From positions 22,338 through 86,337 of the forward strand of contig DBFBGR010000014.1 in the NCBI GenBank assembly GCA_048201935.1: a DNA stretch of 64,000 nt. The letters run 5' to 3'. The stretch is from MGBC124762 sp048201935 (GTDB lineage Bacteria > Bacillota > Clostridia > Oscillospirales > Oscillospiraceae). Within the stretch, counting starts at the first letter, position 1. Each line of letters starts with the position of its first letter. The notes beneath the pieces were generated by a model, which did not search any database, had not been told where the DNA came from, and saw nothing but the letters and a program-made list of their open reading frames with translations. Below are positions 25,414 to 33,419 of this stretch, piece after piece. The translations under genes were made by a program, and so were the position numbers.

Positions 25414-25989
25414 ATGGAAAACCAAAGCAAGTCCCATCTGGCCCTGCGGGCCCTCATCGAAGGAGCGCTGATGCTGGCGCTGGCCTATGTGCTGGACAAC
25501 CTGGTCCCGCCCTTCTACCGCTTTCCCCAGGGCGGCTCCATCGACCTGTCCATGCTCCCCATTTTGGTCTACTGCCTGCGCTGGGGGCCCAAGTGGAGCC
25601 TGCTGGTGTGCTTTGTCAACGGCGTGCTGCAGTACTTCCTGGGCGGCGGCATCGCCATCAGCTGGCAGTCTATGCTACTGGACTATGTGGTGGCCTACAC
25701 GCTGGTGTTTCCCTGTGGCTTTGCCGCGGGCAAGAAGCAGGGCTGGCTGTGGGGCACTTTGATCGCCACCCCGGGCCGCTGGCTCAGTCTGACCCTTTCA
25801 GGCGCGTTGCTCTGGTATGAGTATATGCCTGAGGAGTTCCTGGGCCTGGCCATGACCAACGCCTGGGTCTATTCCGCCCTCTTCAACGGCGTGTTCTGCC
25901 TTCTTGTGCTGGCGGTGGACCTGGCAGTGTTGGGTATCATGCAAAGTATTCCCGCGGTCCGAAAGCAGGTCTTGGCAAAACAATTTTAA
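25414..25989 (+). CDS. thiT: ECF-type thiamine transporter S component ThiT
   Basis: A 191-residue membrane protein with about six hydrophobic segments. The ThiT pattern is visible: LALRALIEGALMLALAYVL, FPQGGSIDLSMLPI and WYEYMPEEF-type aromatic residues that line the thiamine pocket. It works with a shared ECF energizing module encoded elsewhere. The start at 25414 follows AGGAGG and the riboswitch terminator; the open frame further upstream is leader. Control by TPP makes the substrate assignment firm. Confidence 0.93.
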   Translation: MENQSKSHLALRALIEGALMLALAYVLDNLVPPFYRFPQGGSIDLSMLPILVYCLRWGPKWSLLVCFVNGVLQYFLGGGIAISWQSMLLDYVVAYTLVFPCGFAAGKKQGWLWGTLIATPGRWLSLTLSGALLWYEYMPEEFLGLAMTNAWVYSALFNGVFCLLVLAVDLAVLGIMQSIPAVRKQVLAKQF

Positions 25990-25995
25990 GGATGG

Positions 25996-26814
25996 ATGTC
26001 TATGGCCCTGGGCAAATTCGACGGCGTTTTGCTGGTCACCGATTTTGACGACACCTACTTCCCCGAAAGCGGCGCGCTGCCCCGGGCCAATGTGGAGGCT
26101 CTAGAGTACTTCAAGTCCCAGGGCGGCGTCTTTACCATCGCCACCGGACGGGCCCATACCACCTTCGCCCCCAAGCTGCCGCTGACGCCGGTGAACGCCC
26201 CGGTCATCCTCTCCAACGGCGCGCAGCTCTACGATTTTGCGGCGGACAAAATGCTTTTGGAGCACACTATCCCCCAGACCATCGCCGCTGACCTCATGGA
26301 CCTTGTCGCCCGAGTGCCCGAGGTGGGGCTGGAGGCCTACCACGGCGAGGACGCCTACATCTGGAACCCCAACCACTGGACATGGTATCATCTCCGCAAG
26401 GCGGGCATCGGGGCCACCGAGTGTCCCATCGACCAGATGCCCCAGCCCTGGGGCAAGGCCATTTTGCATCAGGAAAACGACATTTTGCTCCGGGCCCAGG
26501 CCGACCTTCTGGCCCGGCATGGGGACCGCTACGAGGCCATTTTCTCCAACTTCCACATGCTGGAGCTGACGGCCAAGGGGGCCACCAAGGGCGGCATGGT
26601 GCTGGAGCTGGCCCGCCGGCTGGGCATTGGGCGAGAGCACATCTACTGCGCCGGGGACAACCAAAACGACATCCCTATGCTGGCGGTGGCCCAGGTGGGT
26701 TACGCCCCCGCCAACTGCGCCCAGGCCGTCCGGGACTGGGGCGCGCGCATCCTTTACCCCTGCGACCAGGGCGCGGTGGCCCAGTTGGTAGACGAGCTGG
26801 ACAAGCGCTATTAA
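25996..26814 (+). CDS. Cof-type HAD-superfamily phosphatase
   Basis: A 272-residue HAD hydrolase of type IIB. Motif I is VTDFDDTYF, with the Asp nucleophile first; motif II region is TIATGRAHTTF; the large cap lies between; and motif IV is CAGDNQNDIPML. A Lys for motif III is in AKGATKGG. The substrate (sugar phosphate, flavin or other phospho-metabolite) is not evident. ATG 25996 is close to AAGGATGG; ATG 26002 is an alternative that is better spaced. It sits 6 bp after thiT, so it may be under the same riboswitch and might act on a thiamine-related phosphate, which is inference. Confidence 0.88.
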   Translation: MSMALGKFDGVLLVTDFDDTYFPESGALPRANVEALEYFKSQGGVFTIATGRAHTTFAPKLPLTPVNAPVILSNGAQLYDFAADKMLLEHTIPQTIAADLMDLVARVPEVGLEAYHGEDAYIWNPNHWTWYHLRKAGIGATECPIDQMPQPWGKAILHQENDILLRAQADLLARHGDRYEAIFSNFHMLELTAKGATKGGMVLELARRLGIGREHIYCAGDNQNDIPMLAVAQVGYAPANCAQAVRDWGARILYPCDQGAVAQLVDELDKRY

Positions 26815-26827
26815 GTTTACATAATTC
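26815..26827 (+). repeat. dispersed motif GTTTACATAATTC (copy b)
   Basis: Lies between the HAD stop codon and its terminator, in an AT-rich patch. Confidence 0.6.
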
Positions 26828-26833
26828 TAAACA

Positions 26834-26869
26834 CAAGGGACAGGCACAGCCTGTCCCTTGCATATTTTT
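26834..26869 (+). terminator. intrinsic terminator after the thiT-HAD unit
   Basis: 12-bp stem CAAGGGACAGGC / GCCTGTCCCTTG, loop ACA, then CATATTTTT. Confidence 0.85.
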
Positions 26870-26885
26870 GGATTTGTGGTATCAT
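26858..26885 (+). promoter_or_regulatory. possible promoter for the SLH-S41 protease
   Basis: -35 TTGCAT (26858-26863), 16-bp spacer, -10 TATCAT (26880-26885), overlapping the preceding terminator. Confidence 0.35.
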
Positions 26886-26945
26886 GGAACAATCAGGACC
26901 GATTTTCGTCTAAACAACGACATGATAAGGAAAAGGGGAGTACCC

Positions 26946-28565
26946 ATGAACAAGACTTTGCGCCGCTTGGCCGCTCTGGGTCTCAGCGCCGCGCTGGCGT
27001 GCACGCCCGCTCTGGCGTTGACCACCGACGAGCTGGGGACCATTTTGCGAAACGAATACGCTGGGGACATCCCCAGACAGGTCTGGGACCAGACCACCGT
27101 GGAGGGGATGCTCTCAGCCCTGGGCGACCCCTTTACCCGCTATTATACCGCCCAGGAATACGCCGCCTTCCAAAACGCCGTCAACCAGGGCGGCGGCGCG
27201 GGGACCTCGGTGGAGGTGTCTGTTGGCGGCGATGTGGGCATGATGCGCGTCCACAGCTTCGGCCAGGAGACCTATGACCGCATGGCCCAGGGCGTGGAGC
27301 AGAATAAGGCCGTGGACCACTGGCTGGTGGACCTGCGGGGCTGTCGGGGCGGAGAACTGCGTGCCACGGCGGACGCGCTGAGCGTCTTTGCCGGCGGCGG
27401 TGAGCTCATCTACCTCCGGGACAAGGCGGGCGCCCTCTACTCCGCCAAAAGCGTCCACAACAAGCTGACCATGTACCCGGCCATCGTGCTGGTGGACGAG
27501 AACACCGCTTCTGCCGCCGAGCTGTTCGCCGGTGGCATCCGGGACCGGCAGATGGGCCTTGTCATCGGCAGCCGGACCTACGGCAAGGGGGTGGCCCAGA
27601 GCGCCCTTGATCAAAGCCACGCAGACTATGGCGCGGCCTTCTCTGACGGCTCAGCGTTGCTGCTGACCACGGAAAAGGCCTTTTCCGACAATCTGGCCAG
27701 CCCCAATATCATGGGCGTTCTGCCCCATCTGGCGGTGGAGCCGGGACAGGCCGAGGCGGTGGCCCGGCTGCTGTGCGCCGACGCGCCCATGGCGGATACC
27801 AACGGCTACCTGCGGCTCCACCTGGGCCGGTGGCGCTGGTATATCGACTTGAAGACCGCCGACAAGACGGCGCTGAAGGCCCTTTTGGAGGCCCTGCCGC
27901 CCCAGGCGGGGCTCTATGTGGGCTACGGCGGTCTAGACCAGTGGCGTGAGACCTCGCCCCAGGACGTGGCCGCCGGGCAGGGGATCGCTCTAGCTAGCCG
28001 GGTCTTTGGCGACGTGGCCGCCAGTCCTTACGCCGACGCCATCAACGCCCTGAAGACCTATGGCATTGTCCAGGGCGACGAGACGGGTAACTATCGGCCC
28101 ACCGAGGGCCTGGACCGGGCCTCGCTGTGCGCCCTGCTGGCCCAGGCCATGGACTTCCCCAAGTCCACCGCCCAGCCCGCCTTTGCCGACACCCCCGCCG
28201 ACGCGTGGTACACCCCCTACGTTACCACCCTCAGTGCCATGGGCATCGTCAACGGCTACGACGACGGGCTGTTCCACCCCAACGACCCCATTCCCCACCA
28301 GCAGTTCATGACCATCCTGGCCCGGATCGTGGCCAACGTCAACGCCAGCAGTTACGCCGCTTTCCAGGTGGGCCCCGGCCAGGAGGCCCTGGACGGCGGG
28401 GACTACGCCGCTTATGACGCCTGGGCGGTGAAGGGCGCGTGGCTGCTGGACGGGGCGTGGCACAAGGACGCCCGGGACATTGACCCCAAAGCCACCACCA
28501 CCCGGGAGGAGGCCGCCTATGATCTCTGGTCCGCCTTGTCCACCATGGGCCTGCTGCCGGGGTAA
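26946..28565 (+). CDS. SLH-anchored S41 (C-terminal processing) protease lacking a PDZ domain
   Basis: A 539-residue exported protease. Signal peptide residues 1-24, then the S41 N-terminal helical region ending EGMLSALGDPFTRYYTAQEYAAF. In normal CtpA/CtpB a PDZ domain of ~90 residues comes next. Here only a short Gly-rich, acidic link (GGGAGTSVEVSVGGD) joins straight to the catalytic core MMRVHSFGQETYDRMA. The catalytic Ser189 (NTASAAELF) and Lys214 (RTYGKG) are present, 25 apart as in CtpB. The C terminus (~355-539) has two clear SLH repeats (YADAINALKTYGIVQG; WYTPYVTTLSAMGIVNGYDD) and a degenerate third. Likely a surface protease with altered control. Confidence 0.85.
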   Translation: MNKTLRRLAALGLSAALACTPALALTTDELGTILRNEYAGDIPRQVWDQTTVEGMLSALGDPFTRYYTAQEYAAFQNAVNQGGGAGTSVEVSVGGDVGMMRVHSFGQETYDRMAQGVEQNKAVDHWLVDLRGCRGGELRATADALSVFAGGGELIYLRDKAGALYSAKSVHNKLTMYPAIVLVDENTASAAELFAGGIRDRQMGLVIGSRTYGKGVAQSALDQSHADYGAAFSDGSALLLTTEKAFSDNLASPNIMGVLPHLAVEPGQAEAVARLLCADAPMADTNGYLRLHLGRWRWYIDLKTADKTALKALLEALPPQAGLYVGYGGLDQWRETSPQDVAAGQGIALASRVFGDVAASPYADAINALKTYGIVQGDETGNYRPTEGLDRASLCALLAQAMDFPKSTAQPAFADTPADAWYTPYVTTLSAMGIVNGYDDGLFHPNDPIPHQQFMTILARIVANVNASSYAAFQVGPGQEALDGGDYAAYDAWAVKGAWLLDGAWHKDARDIDPKATTTREEAAYDLWSALSTMGLLPG

Positions 28566-28582
28566 GAATGGGGGGAGAAGTT

Positions 28583-29140
28583 ATGGTCGCCGTGCGTGAC
28601 GCGACGCTCCAGGACGCGGCGCGTCTGTTGGAGATCTACGACTACTATGTGAAAAACACGGCCATTACTTTTGAGTACGAGACCCCGTCCCTGGAGGACT
28701 TCCGAGGGCGCATGGAGCGGGTCATGGCGCGCTATCCCTACCTGGTCGTTGTCCGGGACGGACGCATTGAGGGCTACGCCTACGCCGGGGCCTTTGTGGG
28801 CCGGGCGGCCTATGACTGGTCCTGTGAGGTGACCATCTACCTGGACCCCGGCGCGCGAAAGCTCGGCCTGGGCCGGACGCTCTACCAGGCGCTGGAGAAG
28901 GCTTTGGAGGGCATGGGCATCCTCAACCTCTACGCCTGTATCGGCTATCCCCGCTCCGACGACGAGTACCTGACCACCAACAGCGCCGACTTCCACGCCC
29001 ATCTGGGCTTTGCGCGGGTGGGAGAGTTCCACCAGTGCGGCTACAAATTCGGCCGGTGGTACGACATGATCTGGATGGAGAAGGCCATTGGACCGCACGA
29101 AGAAAAGCAGCCCCCGATCACTCCCTATTTGAAAAAATAA
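28583..29140 (+). CDS. GNAT N-acetyltransferase (phosphinothricin-acetyltransferase-like)
   Basis: A 185-residue GNAT enzyme. The motifs are VRDATLQDAARLLEIYDYYV at the N terminus, YAYAGAFVGRAAYDWSCEVTIYL, and the acetyl-CoA loop KLGLGRTLYQALEKAL, followed by HLGFARVGEFHQCGYKFGRWYDMIWMEK. This matches the Pat/Bar-like branch that acetylates small amines or amino-acid analogues; the substrate is unknown. Start 28583 has GGGGAG upstream; the ATG at 28568 would add five residues. Ends at a bidirectional terminator shared with spoIVA. Confidence 0.88.
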   Translation: MVAVRDATLQDAARLLEIYDYYVKNTAITFEYETPSLEDFRGRMERVMARYPYLVVVRDGRIEGYAYAGAFVGRAAYDWSCEVTIYLDPGARKLGLGRTLYQALEKALEGMGILNLYACIGYPRSDDEYLTTNSADFHAHLGFARVGEFHQCGYKFGRWYDMIWMEKAIGPHEEKQPPITPYLKK

Positions 29141-29152
29141 CACATAGCAAGA

Positions 29153-29184
29153 CGCGGCGGGCCACCGGCCCGCCGCGCTTTTTT
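29153..29184. terminator. bidirectional terminator between GNAT gene and spoIVA
   Basis: 11-bp GC stem CGCGGCGGGCC / GGCCCGCCGCG, followed on the plus strand by six T; it also lies immediately downstream of spoIVA on the minus strand. Confidence 0.85.
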
Positions 29185-29186
29185 AC

Positions 29187-30665
29187 TTACAAAATGATAC
29201 AGATGAGGCCGCCGGAGCCCTCGTTGATGATGCGCTGGAGGGTCTCTTGGAGCTTGAAGCGGGCGTCGTCGGGCATACGCTTGAGCTTGGACTGCAGGTC
29301 CTCGCTGACCAGCTCGTGGAAAGACTTGCCGAAGATGTTGGACTGCCAGATCTTGCCCGAATCCCCCTGGAACTCCTGGAGGAGGTAGTCCACCATCTCC
29401 TCAGACTGCTTTTCGTTGCCCACGATGGGGGAGACCTCGGTCTGGATGTCCGCCCGGATCATGTGGATGGAGGGGGCGCTGGCCCGCAGCCGCACGCCGT
29501 AGCGGCCGCCCTGCTTGACGATCTCTGGCTCCTCCAGCTTCAGCTCCTCCAGGGCGGGGACCACGATGCCGTAGCCCGTGGCCTTGACCTGCTCCAGGGC
29601 CCCTTCGATCTTGTCATACTCGGCCTTGATCTGGCTGAGCTGGGTCAGCAGGCTCAACAGGTCGCCGTCGTCCCGGACGGGGAAGCCCGAGCGCTGGGAC
29701 AAAGTCTCGTAGAAGAGGCCCCGGGGCAGCTCTAGTTGGGCCTGGGCCTGGCCGCTGCCCAGGGCGATGGCGGTGACCCGGGCATTGCTGACCCACTGGC
29801 ACTGGGCCATGGCGTCCAGCGTGGCGGGCACGTCCCGGACCCGCTTGAGGGCGGTGGCGCTCTCCCGGATGGCGGCGTAGAGCCCGGCCTTGATGGGGTG
29901 GTCGTAGGGCAGAGCGTCCACCCAGGGAGGTAGGAAGATGCCCAGCTCCCGGACGGGGAACTCGTCCAGCACGCCCCGGACGATGGAGCGGACCGTGTCC
30001 TCCCCAAGCTCCAGGCAGTTGACGGCCAGGCACGTCACCTGGTACTTCTCCGCCAGCTCTTCCCGCAGGGCCTGGGCCTCGGCAGACTGGGGCCAGGCGG
30101 AGTTCAACAGCAGCAAAAAGGGCTTGCCCAGCTCCTTGAGCTCGCTGACCACCCGCTCCTCGGCCTCTACGTAGTCCTCCCGGGGGATGTCGGTCACCGT
30201 GCCGTCGGTGGTGACCACGATGCCGATGGTGGAGTGCTCGGCGATGACCTTGCGGGTGCCGATCTCAGCGGCCTGGGCCATGGGCATGGGGGACTCCGAC
30301 CACGGGGTCATCACCATCCGGGGCTGGCCGTCCTCGTCGGCTCCCACCGCGCCGGGCACCAGATAGCCCACGCAGTCGATGAGCCGCACCGAGCACGCCG
30401 CCTCGCCGCCCAGGTCGATGGACACGGCCTCCTCGGGCACGAACTTTGGCTCGGCGGTCATCACCGTCCGGCCCGAGCCCGACTGGGGCAGCTCGTCCCG
30501 GGCCCGGTCCCGGCGGTAGGCGTTGTCCATGCCGGGGATGACCATGGTCTCCATGAACCGCTTGATGAAGGTGGATTTGCCCGTGCGCACCGGGCCCACC
30601 ACGCCGATGTATACGTCCCCCTGGGTACGCTGGGCGATGTCCTCGTAGAGCTTGTGGTCTTCCAC
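29187..30665 (-). CDS. spoIVA: stage IV sporulation protein A (spore coat morphogenetic ATPase)
   Basis: A 492-residue cytoskeletal ATPase that polymerises around the forespore and forms the coat basement. The P-loop is IGVVGPVRTGKSTFI, followed by family stretches MDNAYRRDRARDELPQSG, AVSIDLGGEA, RLIDCVGYLVPGA and TDGTVTDIPREDYVEAEERV. The C-terminal localisation region ends GGLICIIL. The start is GTG at 30665, placed by AGGAGGA 7 bp upstream; an ATG a few bases earlier is out of frame. A sigma-E-type promoter precedes it. This is firm evidence that the organism makes endospores. Confidence 0.97.
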   Translation of the reverse strand: MEDHKLYEDIAQRTQGDVYIGVVGPVRTGKSTFIKRFMETMVIPGMDNAYRRDRARDELPQSGSGRTVMTAEPKFVPEEAVSIDLGGEAACSVRLIDCVGYLVPGAVGADEDGQPRMVMTPWSESPMPMAQAAEIGTRKVIAEHSTIGIVVTTDGTVTDIPREDYVEAEERVVSELKELGKPFLLLLNSAWPQSAEAQALREELAEKYQVTCLAVNCLELGEDTVRSIVRGVLDEFPVRELGIFLPPWVDALPYDHPIKAGLYAAIRESATALKRVRDVPATLDAMAQCQWVSNARVTAIALGSGQAQAQLELPRGLFYETLSQRSGFPVRDDGDLLSLLTQLSQIKAEYDKIEGALEQVKATGYGIVVPALEELKLEEPEIVKQGGRYGVRLRASAPSIHMIRADIQTEVSPIVGNEKQSEEMVDYLLQEFQGDSGKIWQSNIFGKSFHELVSEDLQSKLKRMPDDARFKLQETLQRIINEGSGGLICIIL

Positions 30666-30703
30666 AATTCATTCCTCCTCGTTAGGCAGGTCTTGTCTCT
30701 ACC

Positions 30704-30733
30704 ACTGTATGGACAACGCCCCGGGGATATGAC
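30704..30733 (-). promoter_or_regulatory. sigma-E-type promoter for spoIVA
   Basis: On the minus strand the -35 is GTCATATC (30726-30733), the spacer is 14 bp and the -10 is CATACAGT (30704-30711), close to the Bacillus sigma-E consensus (GTCATATT, 14 bp, CATACAAT). spoIVA is sigma-E dependent in Bacillus. Confidence 0.75.
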
Positions 30734-30736
30734 AGC

Positions 30737-30769
30737 AAAAAAGCGGCGGCCCCCGCGGGGACCGCCGCC
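30737..30769 (-). terminator. intrinsic terminator after the SLH-HtrA gene
   Basis: On the minus strand GCGGCGGTCCC / GGGGGCCGCCGC followed by TTTTTT, immediately before the sigma-E -35. Confidence 0.85.
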
Positions 30770-30776
30770 TGGTAGA

Positions 30777-33017
30777 TCACTGGTTCCTCTTCGTGAGAAA
30801 TTGCCTCATCTGTTCAATGCTGTATCCCCCATAGATCATTTCGTTGGCGGTAAGGTAGCCAAAAAATATCCCGTTGTTATCTACGATTTTTGGAGGGGCT
30901 GAGGCATAGGGATTAAAAGCGCTGGTGCTGGCGTATTTACTGCCATAATCTCCATAGGTATTCCAAATGGAAAGAGCATTGTATTTGTTGCCGTAGGTGC
31001 CGTAGGCGTTCCAAACACCGTCTATATCATACGGGCTGGTGACCAACTTGCCTAAATAGGTCTTCCCATCGTTGGAGTAGAGATGCAGAGGGTAGGCATA
31101 AGAGGGAGAATACTGAGGAGGGCTGACCGTGGAGTAAGAGTCCCCATAAAAAGACGGTATAGTATCCAAGGGGAGAACACCGATACCAATATAACGCTCG
31201 TCTGTGTCCAGAGCGACGACATAGTTTTGGTTGTTGTAGTACTCATAGCCGCCATCCGCCCATGAGGTAAAGCCCAGGAGTTCCATAAACGCCCCATATT
31301 CATTCAGGACCTCGTCCACTTCCTCGGCGGTATAATCATCACGCCAGGGATATGTCCAGACATAGGCGCCATCGACTATGCTTGGGGAACCGGATTCCTG
31401 ACCGATACACCATCCGAGATCCACCACATCTGTCTGCGGGTAATATTGGGTATTTCGCATGGGAGCGACATCGATCAGCAGCTTTTCATAGTCCAAGCTT
31501 ATAAGGAGGGACTCGGTGTCACTCTCGTAGTAGAATTCGTTGCCTGTTTCTGATTCGAGGGTAAAGCCTAAACTGAGCAAGGCTTGTTCGTACCGAGAGA
31601 GCGCTTCGGCGTACCGCTCACTTTCATCCATATCCAAAAGGGGATAAAAGTCCATCATGTCATATATGTATTCGCGACCAATTGCCAGGTGCCCGCGTTG
31701 CTCCACCAGGCGCGCGCCAGAGAAGATACCAAAGTCCGGCACATAGTCCACCACGGGATAAGGCGTCCAGCTGGACAGAAACAGATCCTCGTTGGCGCTT
31801 CGATCCAGGACGTCTATCTTGTCAATGGGGATGACCAGATTGAGATCGCCCGTGGACTTCGAAAAGCCCGCCGAGGTGATGCCGATGACCTGGCCCTGCT
31901 CGTTGAGCAGTGCGCCACCGCTGCTGCCCGGGGCGATGGGGACGGAGATCTGGATATACTCCATGCCATCCAGCACCCGACTGGGGTTGGACACGATGCC
32001 CTGGGACATGGTATTTTCCAGGCCCAGGGGACTGCCAATGGCATAGACCTTTTGGCCCTGGACCACCGGGGCGGTGGCGTTGAGCTCCAGGTAGGGGAAG
32101 ACCGTACCGTTGCCCTCGATCCGGACCAGAGCCAGATCGTTTTCGAAGTTGCCATCTAGAACGGTCAAACGGTAGGCTCCGCCGTCGGTGGTTTTGGCAA
32201 AGACGTCATAGGCGTCGGCAACCACATGGCAGTTGGTAATGGCCAAGCCGTCAGAGGAGATCAAAAAGCCGCTGCCCGAGCTAAGGAGTGAGCCGTTTAG
32301 GGCGTAGGCCTCGATGTAAAACACCGCCGGGGCGCACTTTTCTGAGATTTGGATGGCGGAAAGAGCGGCGCCTTGGCCGGCGCCGGAGGGCAGGGCGTCA
32401 TATTGGGCCTGGGTAAAGGTCTGGGCGCTGAGCAGCTTTTGCGCCAGGGTCTGGTCGGAGCCCTTGAGCTTGGCGCTGAGGGCAGCGTAGGAGATCAGGG
32501 CCACATCGGCCCGGCGGAAGTCCACCAGGTTTGTCTCCTGGGGGATGATGCCAACCTGGGTGGCCAGGGAGAAGGGGTTGCTCCAGGAAAAGTCTCCGGC
32601 TGTATCGGAGTAGCCCAAGGCGCGAAGCATGAAGGTCAAATATTGGGCCGCGTCCACATTGCCGTCGCCAAAAGAGGTGGCGGAGACGCCCTTGGTGAGA
32701 CCAGTGTTGTACGCATAGCCCACATAAGCGTTGGCCCAGGGAGAGACATCGGAAAAGGGATGGACATAGGCGGCGCTCTGGGCGGCCTTTTCCTCGCCCA
32801 GCACCCGCACCAGCATGGTCAGGGCCTCCTGCCGGGAGGGGGTGCGGTCCAAGGCATAGATGGGTGCGCCATTTTCGTCGGTGCCGGTCCCCTGAAAGAG
32901 GCCCAGTGCGTGCAGAGCATCCGCCGCTTGCATGGCTGGGGCGGCGGCAAAGGCAATGGGCGTCATGGCAAGGACCATAGCGGTGACTAAGAGCAGACTG
33001 AGCAGTTTCTTTTTCAT
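30777..33017 (-). CDS. SLH-domain HtrA-like trypsin-family serine protease with aromatic repeat tail
   Basis: A 746-residue exported protein. Signal peptide (~1-25), then SLH-type repeats (~30-210; WANAYVGYAYNTGLTKGVSATSFGDGNVDA), then a DegP/HtrA protease domain with the full triad His264 (TNCHVV), Asp294 (NDLALV) and Ser366 (APGSSGGAL). No PDZ domain follows. The rest is a ~330-residue region of lower G+C and different codon use, ending in near-repeats VWNAYGTYGNKY, IWNTYGDYGSKY and AFNPYA, and a tail IFFGYLTANEMI. Similar YG-rich tails occur on other clostridial secreted proteins. GGAAAGGAT precedes the ATG. Probably a surface quality-control or processing protease. Confidence 0.85.
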   Translation of the reverse strand: MKKKLLSLLLVTAMVLAMTPIAFAAAPAMQAADALHALGLFQGTGTDENGAPIYALDRTPSRQEALTMLVRVLGEEKAAQSAAYVHPFSDVSPWANAYVGYAYNTGLTKGVSATSFGDGNVDAAQYLTFMLRALGYSDTAGDFSWSNPFSLATQVGIIPQETNLVDFRRADVALISYAALSAKLKGSDQTLAQKLLSAQTFTQAQYDALPSGAGQGAALSAIQISEKCAPAVFYIEAYALNGSLLSSGSGFLISSDGLAITNCHVVADAYDVFAKTTDGGAYRLTVLDGNFENDLALVRIEGNGTVFPYLELNATAPVVQGQKVYAIGSPLGLENTMSQGIVSNPSRVLDGMEYIQISVPIAPGSSGGALLNEQGQVIGITSAGFSKSTGDLNLVIPIDKIDVLDRSANEDLFLSSWTPYPVVDYVPDFGIFSGARLVEQRGHLAIGREYIYDMMDFYPLLDMDESERYAEALSRYEQALLSLGFTLESETGNEFYYESDTESLLISLDYEKLLIDVAPMRNTQYYPQTDVVDLGWCIGQESGSPSIVDGAYVWTYPWRDDYTAEEVDEVLNEYGAFMELLGFTSWADGGYEYYNNQNYVVALDTDERYIGIGVLPLDTIPSFYGDSYSTVSPPQYSPSYAYPLHLYSNDGKTYLGKLVTSPYDIDGVWNAYGTYGNKYNALSIWNTYGDYGSKYASTSAFNPYASAPPKIVDNNGIFFGYLTANEMIYGGYSIEQMRQFLTKRNQ

Positions 33018-33083
33018 AGAGGGATATCCTTTCCTGGTTCCGTCTTGTGCTGAGGTCTGCTTGGGTGGTGGATGCCTGAAGTA

Positions 33084-33410
33084 TCAGTCTTCCTTAGGGC
33101 TCTGCTCCTGGGTCTTCTTTTCCTGGTAATAGGCGGTGGTCTGCTCGCTGGTGAAGGGGGGGCGCTCCTCCATGTCCCGGGCCTGGGTGGACAGGTAGCC
33201 CAGCAGGGCGTTGAGCCCCTCCTCGGTAAGGGGGAAGCTCTCCCGGCCCAGCTCCTGGGCGTAGGGCCGGGAGAAGGGGCCTTGCCACAGGATGACTTCC
33301 ATGGCCTCGTCCCGGGGCTTTTCGATCTGGAAGCGCAACAGGCCGCTGCTTCCCAGCCAGCCGTTGCCGTTTTTGAAGTAGCCCAGAGTGGGCAGCTTGA
33401 TAGGCGTCAT
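33084..33410 (-). CDS. small hypothetical protein downstream of the lysA-like gene
   Basis: A 108-residue soluble protein (MTPIKLPTLGYFKNGNGW, then LRFQIEKPRDEAMEVILWQGPF, LTEEGLNALLGYLSTQA and a charged tail). I do not recognise the family. The pattern of short strands and one helix suggests a compact domain. The ATG at 33410 follows AGGTGACGTG and lies 9 bp after the lysA-like stop, so it is translationally coupled to that gene; an adjacent in-frame GTG at 33413 is an alternative. Confidence 0.65.
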   Translation of the reverse strand: MTPIKLPTLGYFKNGNGWLGSSGLLRFQIEKPRDEAMEVILWQGPFSRPYAQELGRESFPLTEEGLNALLGYLSTQARDMEERPPFTSEQTTAYYQEKKTQEQSPKED

Positions 33411-33419
33411 CACGTCACC

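Noticed and set aside
26815..26840. GTTDACATAA copies interpreted generally as promoters (TTGACA/TTTACA -35)
   Set aside because: Only the 13943 copy has a -10 at 17 bp; the others are followed by G+C-rich or terminator sequence, so promoter function cannot explain the motif.
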